A stretch of 64,000 nucleotides of DNA, taken from NCBI RefSeq assembly GCF_020165195.1, contig NZ_JAIUHR010000028.1, positions 1 to 64,000 of the forward strand, read 5' to 3'. How positions within the stretch are numbered: position 1 is the stretch's first letter; each line of letters begins with the position of its first letter. This stretch comes from Mesorhizobium sp. CA14. GTDB taxonomy: Bacteria > Pseudomonadota > Alphaproteobacteria > Rhizobiales > Rhizobiaceae. Below the pieces are notes generated by a model. That model was not told the origin of the DNA, ran no database searches, and saw only the letters and a program-made list of their open reading frames with translations. Below are positions 9,580 through 17,692 of the stretch, one piece after another. The position numbers were made by a program, and so were the translations under genes.

Positions 9580-10998
9580 ATGGCGGCTCAGAGCAAGATC
9601 AAGGCAAGCGAACTCATCGAGCCCGGCGATGACGACGCGGTCGAGCTCGCCAAGCGCCATCTCGTGCAGCCCTGGCCCTATGCGGGCTCGGTCGGCAACG
9701 AGGCCCGCGCGCTGATCGGCGAGGGCGACGGCATCTACATCACCGACGGTTCCGGCAAGCGCCTGATCGACGGGCCGGCCGGTATGTGGTGCATCAATGT
9801 CGGCCATCGCCGCGAGGAGCTGGCCAAGGTCATGTACGACCAGGCGATGGCGCTCTCCTACAACACGCCATGGTACACGATGAACGCGCCCTCGGCCGCG
9901 CTTGCGCGGCGCATCGCCGATGCGGCACCCGGCGATCTCAGCCACACCTTCTTTACCACCGGCGGCTCGTCGGCGGTGGAGACGGCGCTGCGCTTCATGC
10001 AGTTCTACAACAATGTGCGCGGACGGCCGGAGAAGAAGCTGATCCTCAGCCGCGGCGGCGCCTATCACGGCTCGACCTATCTGTCGGCCTCGCTCAACGG
10101 CCGGCCGCGTGACCGCGACTGGATGGACGGCGCCGACGATCTGGTGGTGAAGCTGTCCTCGCCCGATCCGTTCCGGCGGCCGAAGGAGATGAGCATCGCC
10201 GCCTTCACCGATTTCCTGGTCGATCAGTTCCGCGACACCGTCGCGCGCGTCGGCGCGGAGCGCATCGGCGCCTTTGTCGGCGAACCGGTGCAGGCTTCCG
10301 GAGGCGTCATCGTGCCGCCGGACGGATATCTCAAGCGCATCCGCGAGATCTGCCGCGAGAACGATATCCTCTATGTCTCGGACGAGGTGGTGACCGGCTT
10401 CGGACGGCTCGGCCATGTTTTTGCTTCCGGCGATATGTTCGGCATCGACCCGGACATGATCACCTTCGCCAAGGGCGTCACATCGGGCTATTCCCCGCTC
10501 GGCGGCGTCCTCATCTCCGAGCGGCTGCTCGAAGAACTGCGCCGCTCCAACCATCCCGGCGCGCTGTTCGGCCATGGGCTCACCTACACCAGCCATCCGA
10601 TCGGCTGCGCGGTCGCGCTGAAGAACCTCGATCTGCTGGAGGAGGGCGTGCTCGCCCACACGCGCGAGGTCGCGCCCTATTTCCAGGCGCGACTGAAGAC
10701 GCTGGAAGAGCTGCCGCTGGTCGGCGAGGTGCGCGGCGTCGGCCTGATGGCTTGCGTCGAATGCGTCGCCGACCGCGAGAGCAAGGATCCGCTGCAGCTC
10801 GACAAGGATGTGGGAAAACGCATCGACGCGCATTGCCACGAGCTCGGCCTTCTGGTGCGGCCGCTGATCAACATGTGCGTGATGTCGCCACCGCTCATCG
10901 TAAGCCGCGAGCAGGTCGACGACATGGTGGCGATCCTGCGCGAAGGCATTTCGCGGACCATGGATGATCTGAGGAAAGAAGGAGTGTGGCGGGGGTGA
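9580..10998 (+). CDS. Class III PLP-dependent omega-aminotransferase
   Basis: This 472-residue fold-type I aminotransferase has the PLP phosphate-binding segment TTGGSSAVETALRF, the YHGSTYLSASL loop, the conserved SDEVVTGFGRLG block holding the cofactor aspartate, and the catalytic lysine in ITFAKGVTSGYSPLGG. Family members transfer amino groups from omega-amines such as putrescine, beta-alanine or GABA-like compounds to pyruvate or 2-oxoglutarate. The ATG at 9580 has GAGG upstream. The gene appears intact and lies behind the 9480-9495 palindrome, divergent from the decayed transporter. Confidence 0.9.
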   Translation: MAAQSKIKASELIEPGDDDAVELAKRHLVQPWPYAGSVGNEARALIGEGDGIYITDGSGKRLIDGPAGMWCINVGHRREELAKVMYDQAMALSYNTPWYTMNAPSAALARRIADAAPGDLSHTFFTTGGSSAVETALRFMQFYNNVRGRPEKKLILSRGGAYHGSTYLSASLNGRPRDRDWMDGADDLVVKLSSPDPFRRPKEMSIAAFTDFLVDQFRDTVARVGAERIGAFVGEPVQASGGVIVPPDGYLKRIREICRENDILYVSDEVVTGFGRLGHVFASGDMFGIDPDMITFAKGVTSGYSPLGGVLISERLLEELRRSNHPGALFGHGLTYTSHPIGCAVALKNLDLLEEGVLAHTREVAPYFQARLKTLEELPLVGEVRGVGLMACVECVADRESKDPLQLDKDVGKRIDAHCHELGLLVRPLINMCVMSPPLIVSREQVDDMVAILREGISRTMDDLRKEGVWRG

Positions 10999-11010
10999 TT
11001 GGCCAGTCTC

Positions 11011-11156
11011 CCTCCTTGAGGGGGAGATGTCGCCGAAGGCGACAGAGGGGGTCGTCTCACGTAAATCGCCAGCGTTGTCTATCATGAAGTGTTGGCGCTT
11101 CACGCGCAGCGACCTCCTCTGGCCGCTTCGCGGCCATCTCCCCCTCAAGGGGGGAG
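11011..11156. repeat. Palindromic intergenic repeat (CTCCTTGAGGGGGAGATG type)
   Basis: The left arm, beginning CTCCTTGAGGGGGAGATG and running through GTCGCCGAAGGCGAC (11011-11054), is mirrored by the right arm GGCCGCTTCGCGGCCATCTC then CCCCTCAAGG (about 11120-11152). About 50 bases between them hold a shorter inverted pair (CGCCA / TGGCG). It fills most of the space between the aminotransferase gene and the Rieske pseudogene. From memory the pattern resembles a repeat family common in rhizobial genomes, probably a transcribed hairpin element. Confidence 0.7.
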
Positions 11157-11166
11157 AAGGAAAGTT

Positions 11167-12398
11167 CTACCCCCTCGACCGCAGCACGTCGTTCAATCCC
11201 CACATGTCCTTTTCCTCGGGCGCCGTCTCAAGGTTCAGCACAGGCACCTGTTTGCGCAAATGGTCGTGGTGGGTGCGCACGCCATATTCGAGGTCGGAGA
11301 GATAAAAGCCCTCGAAGGCTTCCGACAACATGGATTCGTTCGACCACACGGAAAGCTGCACGTCTTCGTTCATGGTGTCGCGGTCGATGCGATAGGCGAG
11401 GTAGCGTGCCGCCGCCTGTTCGCGCGTCTCGTCCTTGTAGCGGTAGATGGCGCCGCGCAGCAGCGTCTCGCCGGTCGATAGCGGGAACTCCTGATAGAAC
11501 TGGACGGATTCCGGCATGATCGACAGCGCGTTGTTGGGGAAGATGCCGTAATAGATCTAGGCCTTGCGCAGATGTTCCGGCAGATTCGTGGCCTCGGGCG
11601 CGAGCTTGATGTACTCGCGCACGCTCCAGCGCCGCCCGGCGTGCGGATTGTAGTGGCGAAGGACCGCGACACGCCGTTGATGAAGGGTTCGTCGAAATAG
11701 GTGGCGCCATACAGGTCCTGCAACGCGGGATGCGCCATGGCGACGTGATAGCCTTCATTGTCGACGTCGCGCACCGACTTCCAGTTGACCGGCGATTTCT
11801 GCGTCCAGATGCCCCAGGACGGCACCATGTCGGCGACGTGGTAATGAGCGATCTCGGCCTCGATCGGCTTGAGCAGCTCGGCCACCGAAGGCTGCGGGCC
11901 GCCCCTTGCGGAAGCGGATGAAGATGAAGCCCATCCAGATTTCGAGGTCGAGAGGCATCAGGCCGAACTCGGTCTTGTTGAGCTCGGGGAAGGAGCGCGG
12001 ACGGGCGGCACCGCGCAGCGTGCCGTCGAGATTGTAGACCCAGCCATGGAATGGGCACACCAGGGCGTTCTTGCAACTGCCCTGGCTGTCGGCGACAACG
12101 CGGCTGCCGCGGTGGCGGCACATATTGTTGAAGGCGCGCACGACGCCGTCTTTGCCGCGCAGGATCAGCGCGCGTTCGCCGATGACGTCCATGGTCAGAT
12201 AGTCGCCCGAATATGCACGTCGGAGACATGGCCGGCGATCTGCCAGTGATTGCGGAAGACGTTTTCCTTCTCGAGTTCGAGAAGGGCGTTGGAATGGTAG
12301 CTCCACCCCGGCAAACCCCGCCGGTCCCAATCGTTGGGGATCGCCATGTCACGGAGGTGCGGGTTCACCTGCGTGTTCTTATTTTGTTGAATACTCAT
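11167..12398 (-). pseudogene. Rieske-type aromatic/quaternary-amine oxygenase alpha subunit, disrupted
   Basis: Read across frames, the region encodes a complete oxygenase of roughly 400 residues. It has an N-terminal Rieske cluster (CRHRGSRVV ... CPFHGWVYN), a mononuclear iron site (DVDNEGYHVAMAHPALQDLYG) and a C-terminal catalytic domain. It carries frameshifts near 12213, 11905 and 11658, and a TAG at 11557-11559 inside HLRKA-IYYGIF where Trp is expected. The fold resembles carnitine, glycine betaine or stachydrine oxygenases. No reductase partner is nearby. Four lesions rule out a single sequencing error. Confidence 0.88.
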
Positions 12399-12402
12399 TC
12401 AA
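12387..12402. promoter_or_regulatory. Palindromic operator candidate TTGAA-N6-TTCAA
   Basis: TTGAATACTCATTCAA covers the putative ATG of the Rieske pseudogene (12396-12398). It shares arms and spacing with 9480-9495. A further palindrome, TTGCATTGAAATGCAA, lies about 13 bases away at 12415-12430. Repression by the BetI-like regulator at 5499 is the simplest reading. Confidence 0.5.
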
Positions 12403-12843
12403 TATAAGCATATTTTGCATTGAAATGCAACGGCTTGTTGGAGTATGGAAATTCCGTGGCGGCGAGTTTGACCTCGCCCGATCCGGAAAAACCCCGGAAA
12501 ATCCGGGTATTAATCGAGGAAGTGGAACGGCTATTCAGCGGGCGGATACCAGCCTCGGAGAAGGCGTGTTTTGCCGAGTCAAGGGGCGTGCGCAGACAGC
12601 GGCGGCGCTCGATTCAGGCGTTGCTGTGTGAGGCTGTTTACAGTCCGACCGGGCGCGGCAGGCGTATATCTGCTCTGACCGTTTCGATCGCCGGTCGAAT
12701 GGTCGCCTCGGATTGGGATGCTGCTGCGTACGGTGCCTGTTTCAATCCTGTTACACAGACAATCGCCGTCGATCATTCGGCTGTTACCTGGTGCGATTAA
12801 GTTCGTTTCATAGTCAAAAGAAAGATAAACGAAGGGAACAGGG
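12403..12843. other. Intergenic region without a convincing gene
   Basis: This 440-base stretch separates the Rieske pseudogene from a small exported protein gene. It holds the TTGCAT-TGAA-ATGCAA palindrome at 12415-12430. A 126-codon open frame at 12420-12800 has no ribosome binding site, no recognisable domain and an unusual composition, so I do not call it a gene. Confidence 0.5.
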
Positions 12844-13254
12844 ATGTTTGCGAAAGTTCGTACCTCCGACGTCAATCGCCGCCTGCATGGACCGGAACGC
12901 AATGACCGCCGGCCGAAGCTGGCGCTGCGCCAGCGCGCGAGCGATCATCCGATGGCGATGTTCATGGCGATCGGCGTCTGCGCTTTCGGCTGCATGCTCG
13001 CGGCACCTGCTTCAGGCCCGGCTTTCGCCTCGATCAATCCGCCGGCCAATGTCATCGAGGGTGCGCAGACGACGCTCAAGACCGCCCGTCTGCCGGAGTC
13101 CTCGGTCGACTTTGCCTGCAAGGGCCAGAACTGGGGCGCCGAGAGCCTCGAGTGCCTGCGCGCCATCGCCGAGCAGTCCGGCCAGCACCGGGAACGCGCG
13201 GTGCGCATGATCGCCAACGCCGCGCCGCTCACCAACACGCCGAACATTTTTTAA
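12844..13254 (+). CDS. Hypothetical small exported or membrane-anchored protein
   Basis: This 136-residue protein of unknown function starts at ATG 12844 behind AGGGAACAGGG. After a basic N-terminus (about 35 residues) it has one hydrophobic segment, MAMFMAIGVCAFGCMLAAPASG, probably a membrane anchor or late signal peptide. The polar tail has two cysteines (DFACKGQNWGAESLECLRAI) that could form a disulfide in the periplasm. A strong terminator follows, so it is probably a single-gene transcript. I do not recognise the family. Confidence 0.7.
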   Translation: MFAKVRTSDVNRRLHGPERNDRRPKLALRQRASDHPMAMFMAIGVCAFGCMLAAPASGPAFASINPPANVIEGAQTTLKTARLPESSVDFACKGQNWGAESLECLRAIAEQSGQHRERAVRMIANAAPLTNTPNIF

Positions 13255-13290
13255 GACCTCCCCTGAGCGCGCCCTCCTGCGCTCGAGTCA

Positions 13291-13329
13291 GGCTCCCGCC
13301 GTGGAAATCGGTCGGGAGCCTCTTTTTTT
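13291..13329 (+). terminator. Rho-independent terminator
   Basis: GGCTCCCG (13291-13298) pairs with CGGGAGCC (13313-13320) and is followed by TCTTTTTTT. It closes the small exported-protein gene. Confidence 0.9.
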
Positions 13330-13334
13330 GGTGC

Positions 13335-13468
13335 CTGTCGATATTCAGGTGAGTCCGGCCTGCGAAGGGCAGCTTCCTGCGCTTCCGGTGCTCACGTACT
13401 GAAAGTACGCTCCGCTCCGGTTCTCGGAATCCACCCTTCTCGGCTCGGCCTGACCTGAATCTCAACAG
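13335..13468. repeat. Long imperfect palindromic repeat element
   Basis: The outer ends, CTGTCGATATTCAGGT and the reverse complement of ACCTGAATCTCAACAG, match with a few changes. The centre is a perfect hairpin CGTACT-GAA-AGTACG at 13395-13409. The two halves are about 67 bases each and could fold into one long hairpin. The outer 28 bases occur alone at 5001-5028 and in part near 47668, so this is a member of a dispersed family. Confidence 0.75.
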
Positions 13469-13542
13469 ACCCCGCGGCGGCGCCAGAACAAGAGGTTTCG
13501 CCGCACCTTCCTTACGTTTCCCAGTCGCTCTGGGCAGTCAAC

Positions 13543-15651
13543 TCAGATATGAGCGCCGTTGTCGGCGGCGGCTTCGTCGGCGACGGTTGATAGGATGCCG
13601 CGGACGTCGAGGGTCGAGAAAGGCTTTTCCAGTATATGCGGGCGCTGCTGCGGCGGCAGCGCTTCGATTTCCGCCTTGGCGCCGATCAGATCGCCGGTGA
13701 CCAGCACGAAGCGCTGCGCCAGCGCCGGCTTCTCGGCAAGCAGCTCGCGGTAGATGGCAATGCCGCTGATGCCCGGCATGCGCAGATCGGAAAAGACGAT
13801 GTCCGGCGGCATGTAACCGTTCAACAGGTTGGCCGCTGATGTCCAGCTTACCACGACGCGCGACTTCACGCCCATCAATTCGAGTATGTCGGACAATGAG
13901 GCGGCGACATCGGGCTCGTCGTCGATCACCAAGGCATGACGCAGTCCGCTCGAACGCGCCGGACCTTCGCCGGGCGCGGCGCTGCTGCCCGCGATCGCCG
14001 GCAATTGCACGACGAAGCGCGCGCCATTCGGCTCCACGTCCTCGAACCAGGTGCTGCCGCGGTGGCGCTCGACGATCGATTTCGAGATCGACAGGCCGAT
14101 GCCGGTGCCGACGCCGACCGGCTTGGTGGTGAAATAGGACTCGAAGATGCGCGCGCGGATCGCCTCGGGAATGCCCGGGCCGTTGTCCTCGACGGAGAAG
14201 CCCGGATTGCCGTGCTCGTTGCGAAACGTCCGCACCTTGATGCGCCGCTCGCCGGTGACGCCGGCCAGCGCATGCTGGCTGTTAATGAGGAAGTTGGCTG
14301 CCACCTGCGTGATATGGTCGGCATCGGCCATGGCAAGCAGCGGCCCGCTGGCAAAGTCGGTGTCGATGATGATGCCGCTGGAGCGCGCGCCATAGGCGGT
14401 GACTTCGAGCGCCGAACGCATCACCTGGTTGAGGTCCGTCTCGGCCTGCTCGGTCGGGTGCAGCCGCACCATCGATAGGAAGCTCTTGACGATGCGGCCG
14501 CATCGCTCGGCAGCCGCTCGCACCTTCTCGGCACGCACCTTGGTCTGCGGGTCGCCGGCGAATTCATGCAGTAGCGTCGACTGCGCCACCACCACCGCCA
14601 GCGGATTGTTCAGCTCATGCGAGACGCCGGCGAGCAGCGAGCCCATCGCCGCCATCTTCTCGTTCTGGTGCAGCTTCTCGCGTTGACGGTTGATCTCCTC
14701 CTCGGCCTGCAGCTTTTCGCGCAGGTCACGGATCGAGCCGAAAATCAGGCGGCGGTCGGCAACACGCATCTCGGTTGCGGTCAGCTCGATCGGGAAAATC
14801 TCGCCCGCGGCGTTCTGCGTGACGGTCTCCAGCCGCTGGCCGACCATCGGCGCGCCGCGGCCGGCCATGTATTCGGCGCCAGAGGCATAGCCTTTGCGGT
14901 AGTATACCGGAACGATGGTATCGAGCAGGTCCTTGCCAAGGATGGCGCTGCGCTGGAAGCCGAACATCTTCTCGGCGGCCGGATTGAACTCGATGATCGA
15001 ACCCGTCTCGTCGATGACGATGATGGCGTCCAGAGAGGCCTGCAGCATGGTGCGACGGATCACTTCACTGGCATGCGCCTCGGATGGCGAGCGCTCGATG
15101 GCGTCGCCGATGGCCAAGGCGATGATGTGCAGCGTCGCTTCTTCCTCATCCGTCCATTCGCGCTCGGCGATGCAGTCGTTGATGGCCAGCGTGCCCCAAA
15201 GGTGGCCATGCGCGAAAACGGAGACGGACAGGAACGACTTGATGTTCTGCTTCTCGAAATCGGCCCGCAGGAAACCGTCGAGGTCGCGCGTGTGGCCGGA
15301 GAAAATCTTGCCTTGCCGCTCATCCTCCTGCAGCTGCTCCAGCAGCGAGTCCGAATTGATGATCGACTGCATGATCACCGTGGGCGACGCCAGCTCGCCG
15401 CCGAAGTCAGGGTCGATCCAATAGGCGGCGACGGACTGGGCGAAGCCTTCGCCTGGCAATTCACGCAAGCGGAAAAGAATGCCGCGCTGGCAATCCATCT
15501 TGCGGCACATTGTTCCCAGAATGTCGTCCATCTCGCGCTGCCAGTCGCCTGCCTCGCGCAGGCGGCGCACGACATGGACAGCCGCCATCGCGGCGCCGCC
15601 GGGACGCGAGCCATTCATATCGGTGCGTGCTGCATCAGCAGTCATGGTCAT
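13543..15651 (-). CDS. Hybrid sensor histidine kinase (GAF-PAS-HisKA-HATPase-REC)
   Basis: This 702-residue cytoplasmic kinase has no membrane segment. A GAF domain covers about residues 30-190, followed by a PAS domain (about 200-320: LQASLDAIIVIDETGSIIEF). Next comes a dimerisation/phosphoacceptor domain with the H-box GVSHELNNPLAVVV (about 340-352), and an ATPase domain with N-box (VAANFLINSQHAL), DNGPGIP and GTGIGLSI. A C-terminal receiver (about 575-690) has its phosphoacceptor in DIVFSDLRMPG. An internal receiver suggests a phosphorelay. The two OmpR-type regulators encoded next to it are candidate outputs. Confidence 0.92.
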   Translation of the reverse strand: MTMTADAARTDMNGSRPGGAAMAAVHVVRRLREAGDWQREMDDILGTMCRKMDCQRGILFRLRELPGEGFAQSVAAYWIDPDFGGELASPTVIMQSIINSDSLLEQLQEDERQGKIFSGHTRDLDGFLRADFEKQNIKSFLSVSVFAHGHLWGTLAINDCIAEREWTDEEEATLHIIALAIGDAIERSPSEAHASEVIRRTMLQASLDAIIVIDETGSIIEFNPAAEKMFGFQRSAILGKDLLDTIVPVYYRKGYASGAEYMAGRGAPMVGQRLETVTQNAAGEIFPIELTATEMRVADRRLIFGSIRDLREKLQAEEEINRQREKLHQNEKMAAMGSLLAGVSHELNNPLAVVVAQSTLLHEFAGDPQTKVRAEKVRAAAERCGRIVKSFLSMVRLHPTEQAETDLNQVMRSALEVTAYGARSSGIIIDTDFASGPLLAMADADHITQVAANFLINSQHALAGVTGERRIKVRTFRNEHGNPGFSVEDNGPGIPEAIRARIFESYFTTKPVGVGTGIGLSISKSIVERHRGSTWFEDVEPNGARFVVQLPAIAGSSAAPGEGPARSSGLRHALVIDDEPDVAASLSDILELMGVKSRVVVSWTSAANLLNGYMPPDIVFSDLRMPGISGIAIYRELLAEKPALAQRFVLVTGDLIGAKAEIEALPPQQRPHILEKPFSTLDVRGILSTVADEAAADNGAHI

Positions 15652-15673
15652 CCAAGGCCCGGACGTCGGTCGT

Positions 15674-15897
15674 TCAGAGCGTCCCTCCGTTCCACGGAAA
15701 TGGCGAACCGCTCTACCGCTCTGTTTTGACGCAATTCCGGACGGAAGGCTACGGCCAAGGCGCCAAGCCTGGCCGTTTCACGCCATTCCCGGAATGCTCT
15801 TGTTGCGGCTCACCGTTTCACGCCCTACCGCTTTGTTTTGACGCAATTTGGACAGAAGGCTACGGCGAAGACGCCGAGCCTAACCGCTCACACTCTA
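15674..15897. repeat. Two degenerate RIME-like repeat copies in tandem
   Basis: The first copy (about 15674-15780) contains CGGAAATGGCGAACCGCTCT and TTTTGACGCAATTCCGGACG. The second (about 15811-15897) repeats TTTGTTTTGACGCAATTTGG and ends in CCGCTCACACTC. Related elements are at 25885-25986 and 61217-61320. This pair fills the space between the hybrid kinase gene and the response regulator gene. Confidence 0.7.
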
Positions 15898-15899
15898 GT

Positions 15900-16676
15900 C
15901 TAGTTGGCGTCGCCGCTCGGCAGCGAGAAGATATAGCCTTCGCCGCGCACCGTGCGCAGGAATTTCGGATTGGCGGGGTCGGCCTCGATCTTCTTTCGCA
16001 ACCGCATGATGCGGATGTCGACCGCGCGTGAGGATTCCGGATCCTCGACGAAGCCGATCGCTTCCGAAATCGCCGCTCGCGTCAGAAGCCGGTTGGCGCG
16101 GGTGAGGAAAACCTCGAGCACGTCGAACTCGCTCTTGGCCATCTCGATCACCGCGCCATTGGCGGCAGTAACCAGCCTGCCGTCGAAATCGGCCTTGAAG
16201 CCGCCGAAATTCATGAAGCGGCGATTGCCGGCGTCGGCCTTCTGCGCCTGCGGCTCGGCCGGCTGCGGCACGCGGCGCAGCACGCTGCGCACACGCGCCA
16301 GCACCTCGCGCAATTCGTATGGCTTGACGATGTAATCATCGGCGCCGAGCTCCAGCCCGACGATGCGGTCGAGCGCGGTGCCTGCGGCGGTGGCGTAGAT
16401 GATGCCGATCTGCGTTTTCGAGCGCAGCCAGCGGCCGAGCGACAGCCCGTCCTCGCCGGGCATAGCGATGTCGAGGATGGCGAGGTGGAAGGGCTGCGCC
16501 TCGAACAGCGCGCGCGCCGCCACGGCATTCTCGGCCGTCGCGACGACAAAGCCGCTGGCGCCGAGATACTCGGCCACGGCCTCCCTCAGATCCGGTTCGT
16601 CCTCGACGACGATGATGCTTGCCTTCACAACGCGCTCGCTGCCGCTTTCAGCGGAAAGTAGATTGGGTATAAACAT
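15900..16676 (-). CDS. OmpR/PhoB-family response regulator
   Basis: This protein of about 258 residues has a canonical receiver: acidic pair in IIVVEDEPDL, phosphoacceptor in LAILDIAMPGEDG, and conserved Lys in DDYIVKPYELREVL. A C-terminal winged-helix DNA-binding domain follows (AKSEFDVLEVFLTRANRLLTRAAISEAI ... IRRLRKK-type helix, VRGEGYIF). Alternative starts are GTG 16688 and GTG 16628; the last places the receiver at the usual distance from the start. The gene lies between the hybrid kinase gene (downstream) and a divergent second regulator. Confidence 0.9.
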   Translation of the reverse strand: MFIPNLLSAESGSERVVKASIIVVEDEPDLREAVAEYLGASGFVVATAENAVAARALFEAQPFHLAILDIAMPGEDGLSLGRWLRSKTQIGIIYATAAGTALDRIVGLELGADDYIVKPYELREVLARVRSVLRRVPQPAEPQAQKADAGNRRFMNFGGFKADFDGRLVTAANGAVIEMAKSEFDVLEVFLTRANRLLTRAAISEAIGFVEDPESSRAVDIRIMRLRKKIEADPANPKFLRTVRGEGYIFSLPSGDAN

Positions 16677-16721
16677 GATGTCCAGCACTCATCTCGAGTT
16701 GTCTGTGGCGGGGTGGAGAAA

Positions 16722-17423
16722 ATGGCCGCACGATCCGTCATTGCGCTTGTGTCCGTCGCCGAGGTGGTGGCCAAAGATCTCGCCGACCATCTCGATCGGC
16801 GCGGGCACGACGTGCGCCAGGCGCGCCAGCCCTGGGAGGCCGAGACGCTGCTCTCGGCCGGCGGCATCGATATCGTGGTGGTCGGCGACGAGGTCACCCA
16901 GGCCGAGGGCCGCGAGCTGCTCAGGCGTTACAGCAGCCAGGGTGGGGGTGGCGAGGGTGGCCCCGATTTCATCCTGATCTGCCGGCCGCGCGACCTTGTC
17001 GACAAGGTGCTGGCGCTTGAGCTGGGTGCTGCCGACGTCATCGAAAGCCCGCTCAACGTGCGCGAGCTTGCCGCGCGCATCGGCGGCCTGCTGGCCAGAC
17101 GCGGCAGGGCCGCCGGCGAACTGATCGTGCTGGAGAACGCCACCGTCGATCTGCGGTCGGCCATGGTGATGCATCGCTCGGGCGCGGAGGAGCAGCTTTC
17201 CCCCGGGCAGGTGGCGCTGCTCAAGCTGTTCCTGGCCAGCCCGCGCAAGGTGCTGACGCGCGACGACATCATTGCCGCGGCACCGGCCGAGAATGCCGAT
17301 GCTTTCGACCGGTCGATCGATTCGCGCATCGTGCGGCTGCGCCGCAAGCTCGACACCGAGACCATCACCACCATCCGCGGCGCCGGCTATCGTTTCGATC
17401 CACCGCTCTCGCGCAATGAGTGA
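16722..17423 (+). CDS. OmpR-family regulator with degenerate receiver domain
   Basis: This 233-residue protein has a winged-helix C-terminus (LSPGQVALLKLFLASPRKVLTRDDIIAA ... SRIVRLRRKLD ... IRGAGYRFD). Its receiver lacks the phosphorylation residues. ALVSVAEVVAKDL replaces the acidic pair, VVVGDEVTQAEG has Gly aligned with the usual phosphoacceptor Asp, and AADVIESPLNVREL has Ser where the conserved Lys normally lies. It probably works without phosphorylation, or by heterodimerising with the canonical regulator encoded divergently 45 bases away. ATG 16722 is preceded by GGAG. Confidence 0.85.
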   Translation: MAARSVIALVSVAEVVAKDLADHLDRRGHDVRQARQPWEAETLLSAGGIDIVVVGDEVTQAEGRELLRRYSSQGGGGEGGPDFILICRPRDLVDKVLALELGAADVIESPLNVRELAARIGGLLARRGRAAGELIVLENATVDLRSAMVMHRSGAEEQLSPGQVALLKLFLASPRKVLTRDDIIAAAPAENADAFDRSIDSRIVRLRRKLDTETITTIRGAGYRFDPPLSRNE

Positions 17424-17495
17424 GTTCAGGTCGGCGAGGCTATCGAGCATCGGATTCCCCAAAGCGGCGGTCATTCTGGGTCCGTTGCCCGGCGC

Positions 17496-17660
17496 TCAGC
17501 GCACCACGATGACCGAGGGTCCAGTTGGAACGTTCGCGCTGACGGTGATCTCGGCCGGGGCACGCTCCTTCAGCAGCACCGTCGCCAGGGCGGCGAAGCC
17601 GAGCAGGCCCTGGGCGTAAAGGAGCGCGGACAACACCGAGGCGGCAAGTTTCGTCTTCAT
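17496..17660 (-). CDS. Hypothetical 54-residue membrane protein
   Basis: ATG 17660, behind GGGGATAGG, opens a short frame ending at TGA 17496-17498. It encodes MKTKLAASVLSALLYAQG, then LLGFAALATVLLKERAPA and a short polar tail ending in VIVVR. One hydrophobic helix covers about residues 6-30. It lies 32 bases behind the 110-residue membrane protein gene on the same strand, so the two are probably co-transcribed. The family is unknown to me. Good ribosome binding and codon usage like its neighbours support it. Confidence 0.55.
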   Translation of the reverse strand: MKTKLAASVLSALLYAQGLLGFAALATVLLKERAPAEITVSANVPTGPSVIVVR

Positions 17661-17692
17661 GTCCTATCCCCAATCTCGATATCGTCGGTGCT

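Noticed and set aside
11167..12398. Rieske oxygenase lesions as sequencing error
   Set aside because: Three frameshifts plus a TAG in one gene, beside four other broken genes while flanking genes are clean, fit genuine decay better.
12420..12800. 126-codon plus-strand frame upstream of the small exported protein gene
   Set aside because: No ribosome binding site, no recognisable motif and atypical residue use; treated as non-coding.
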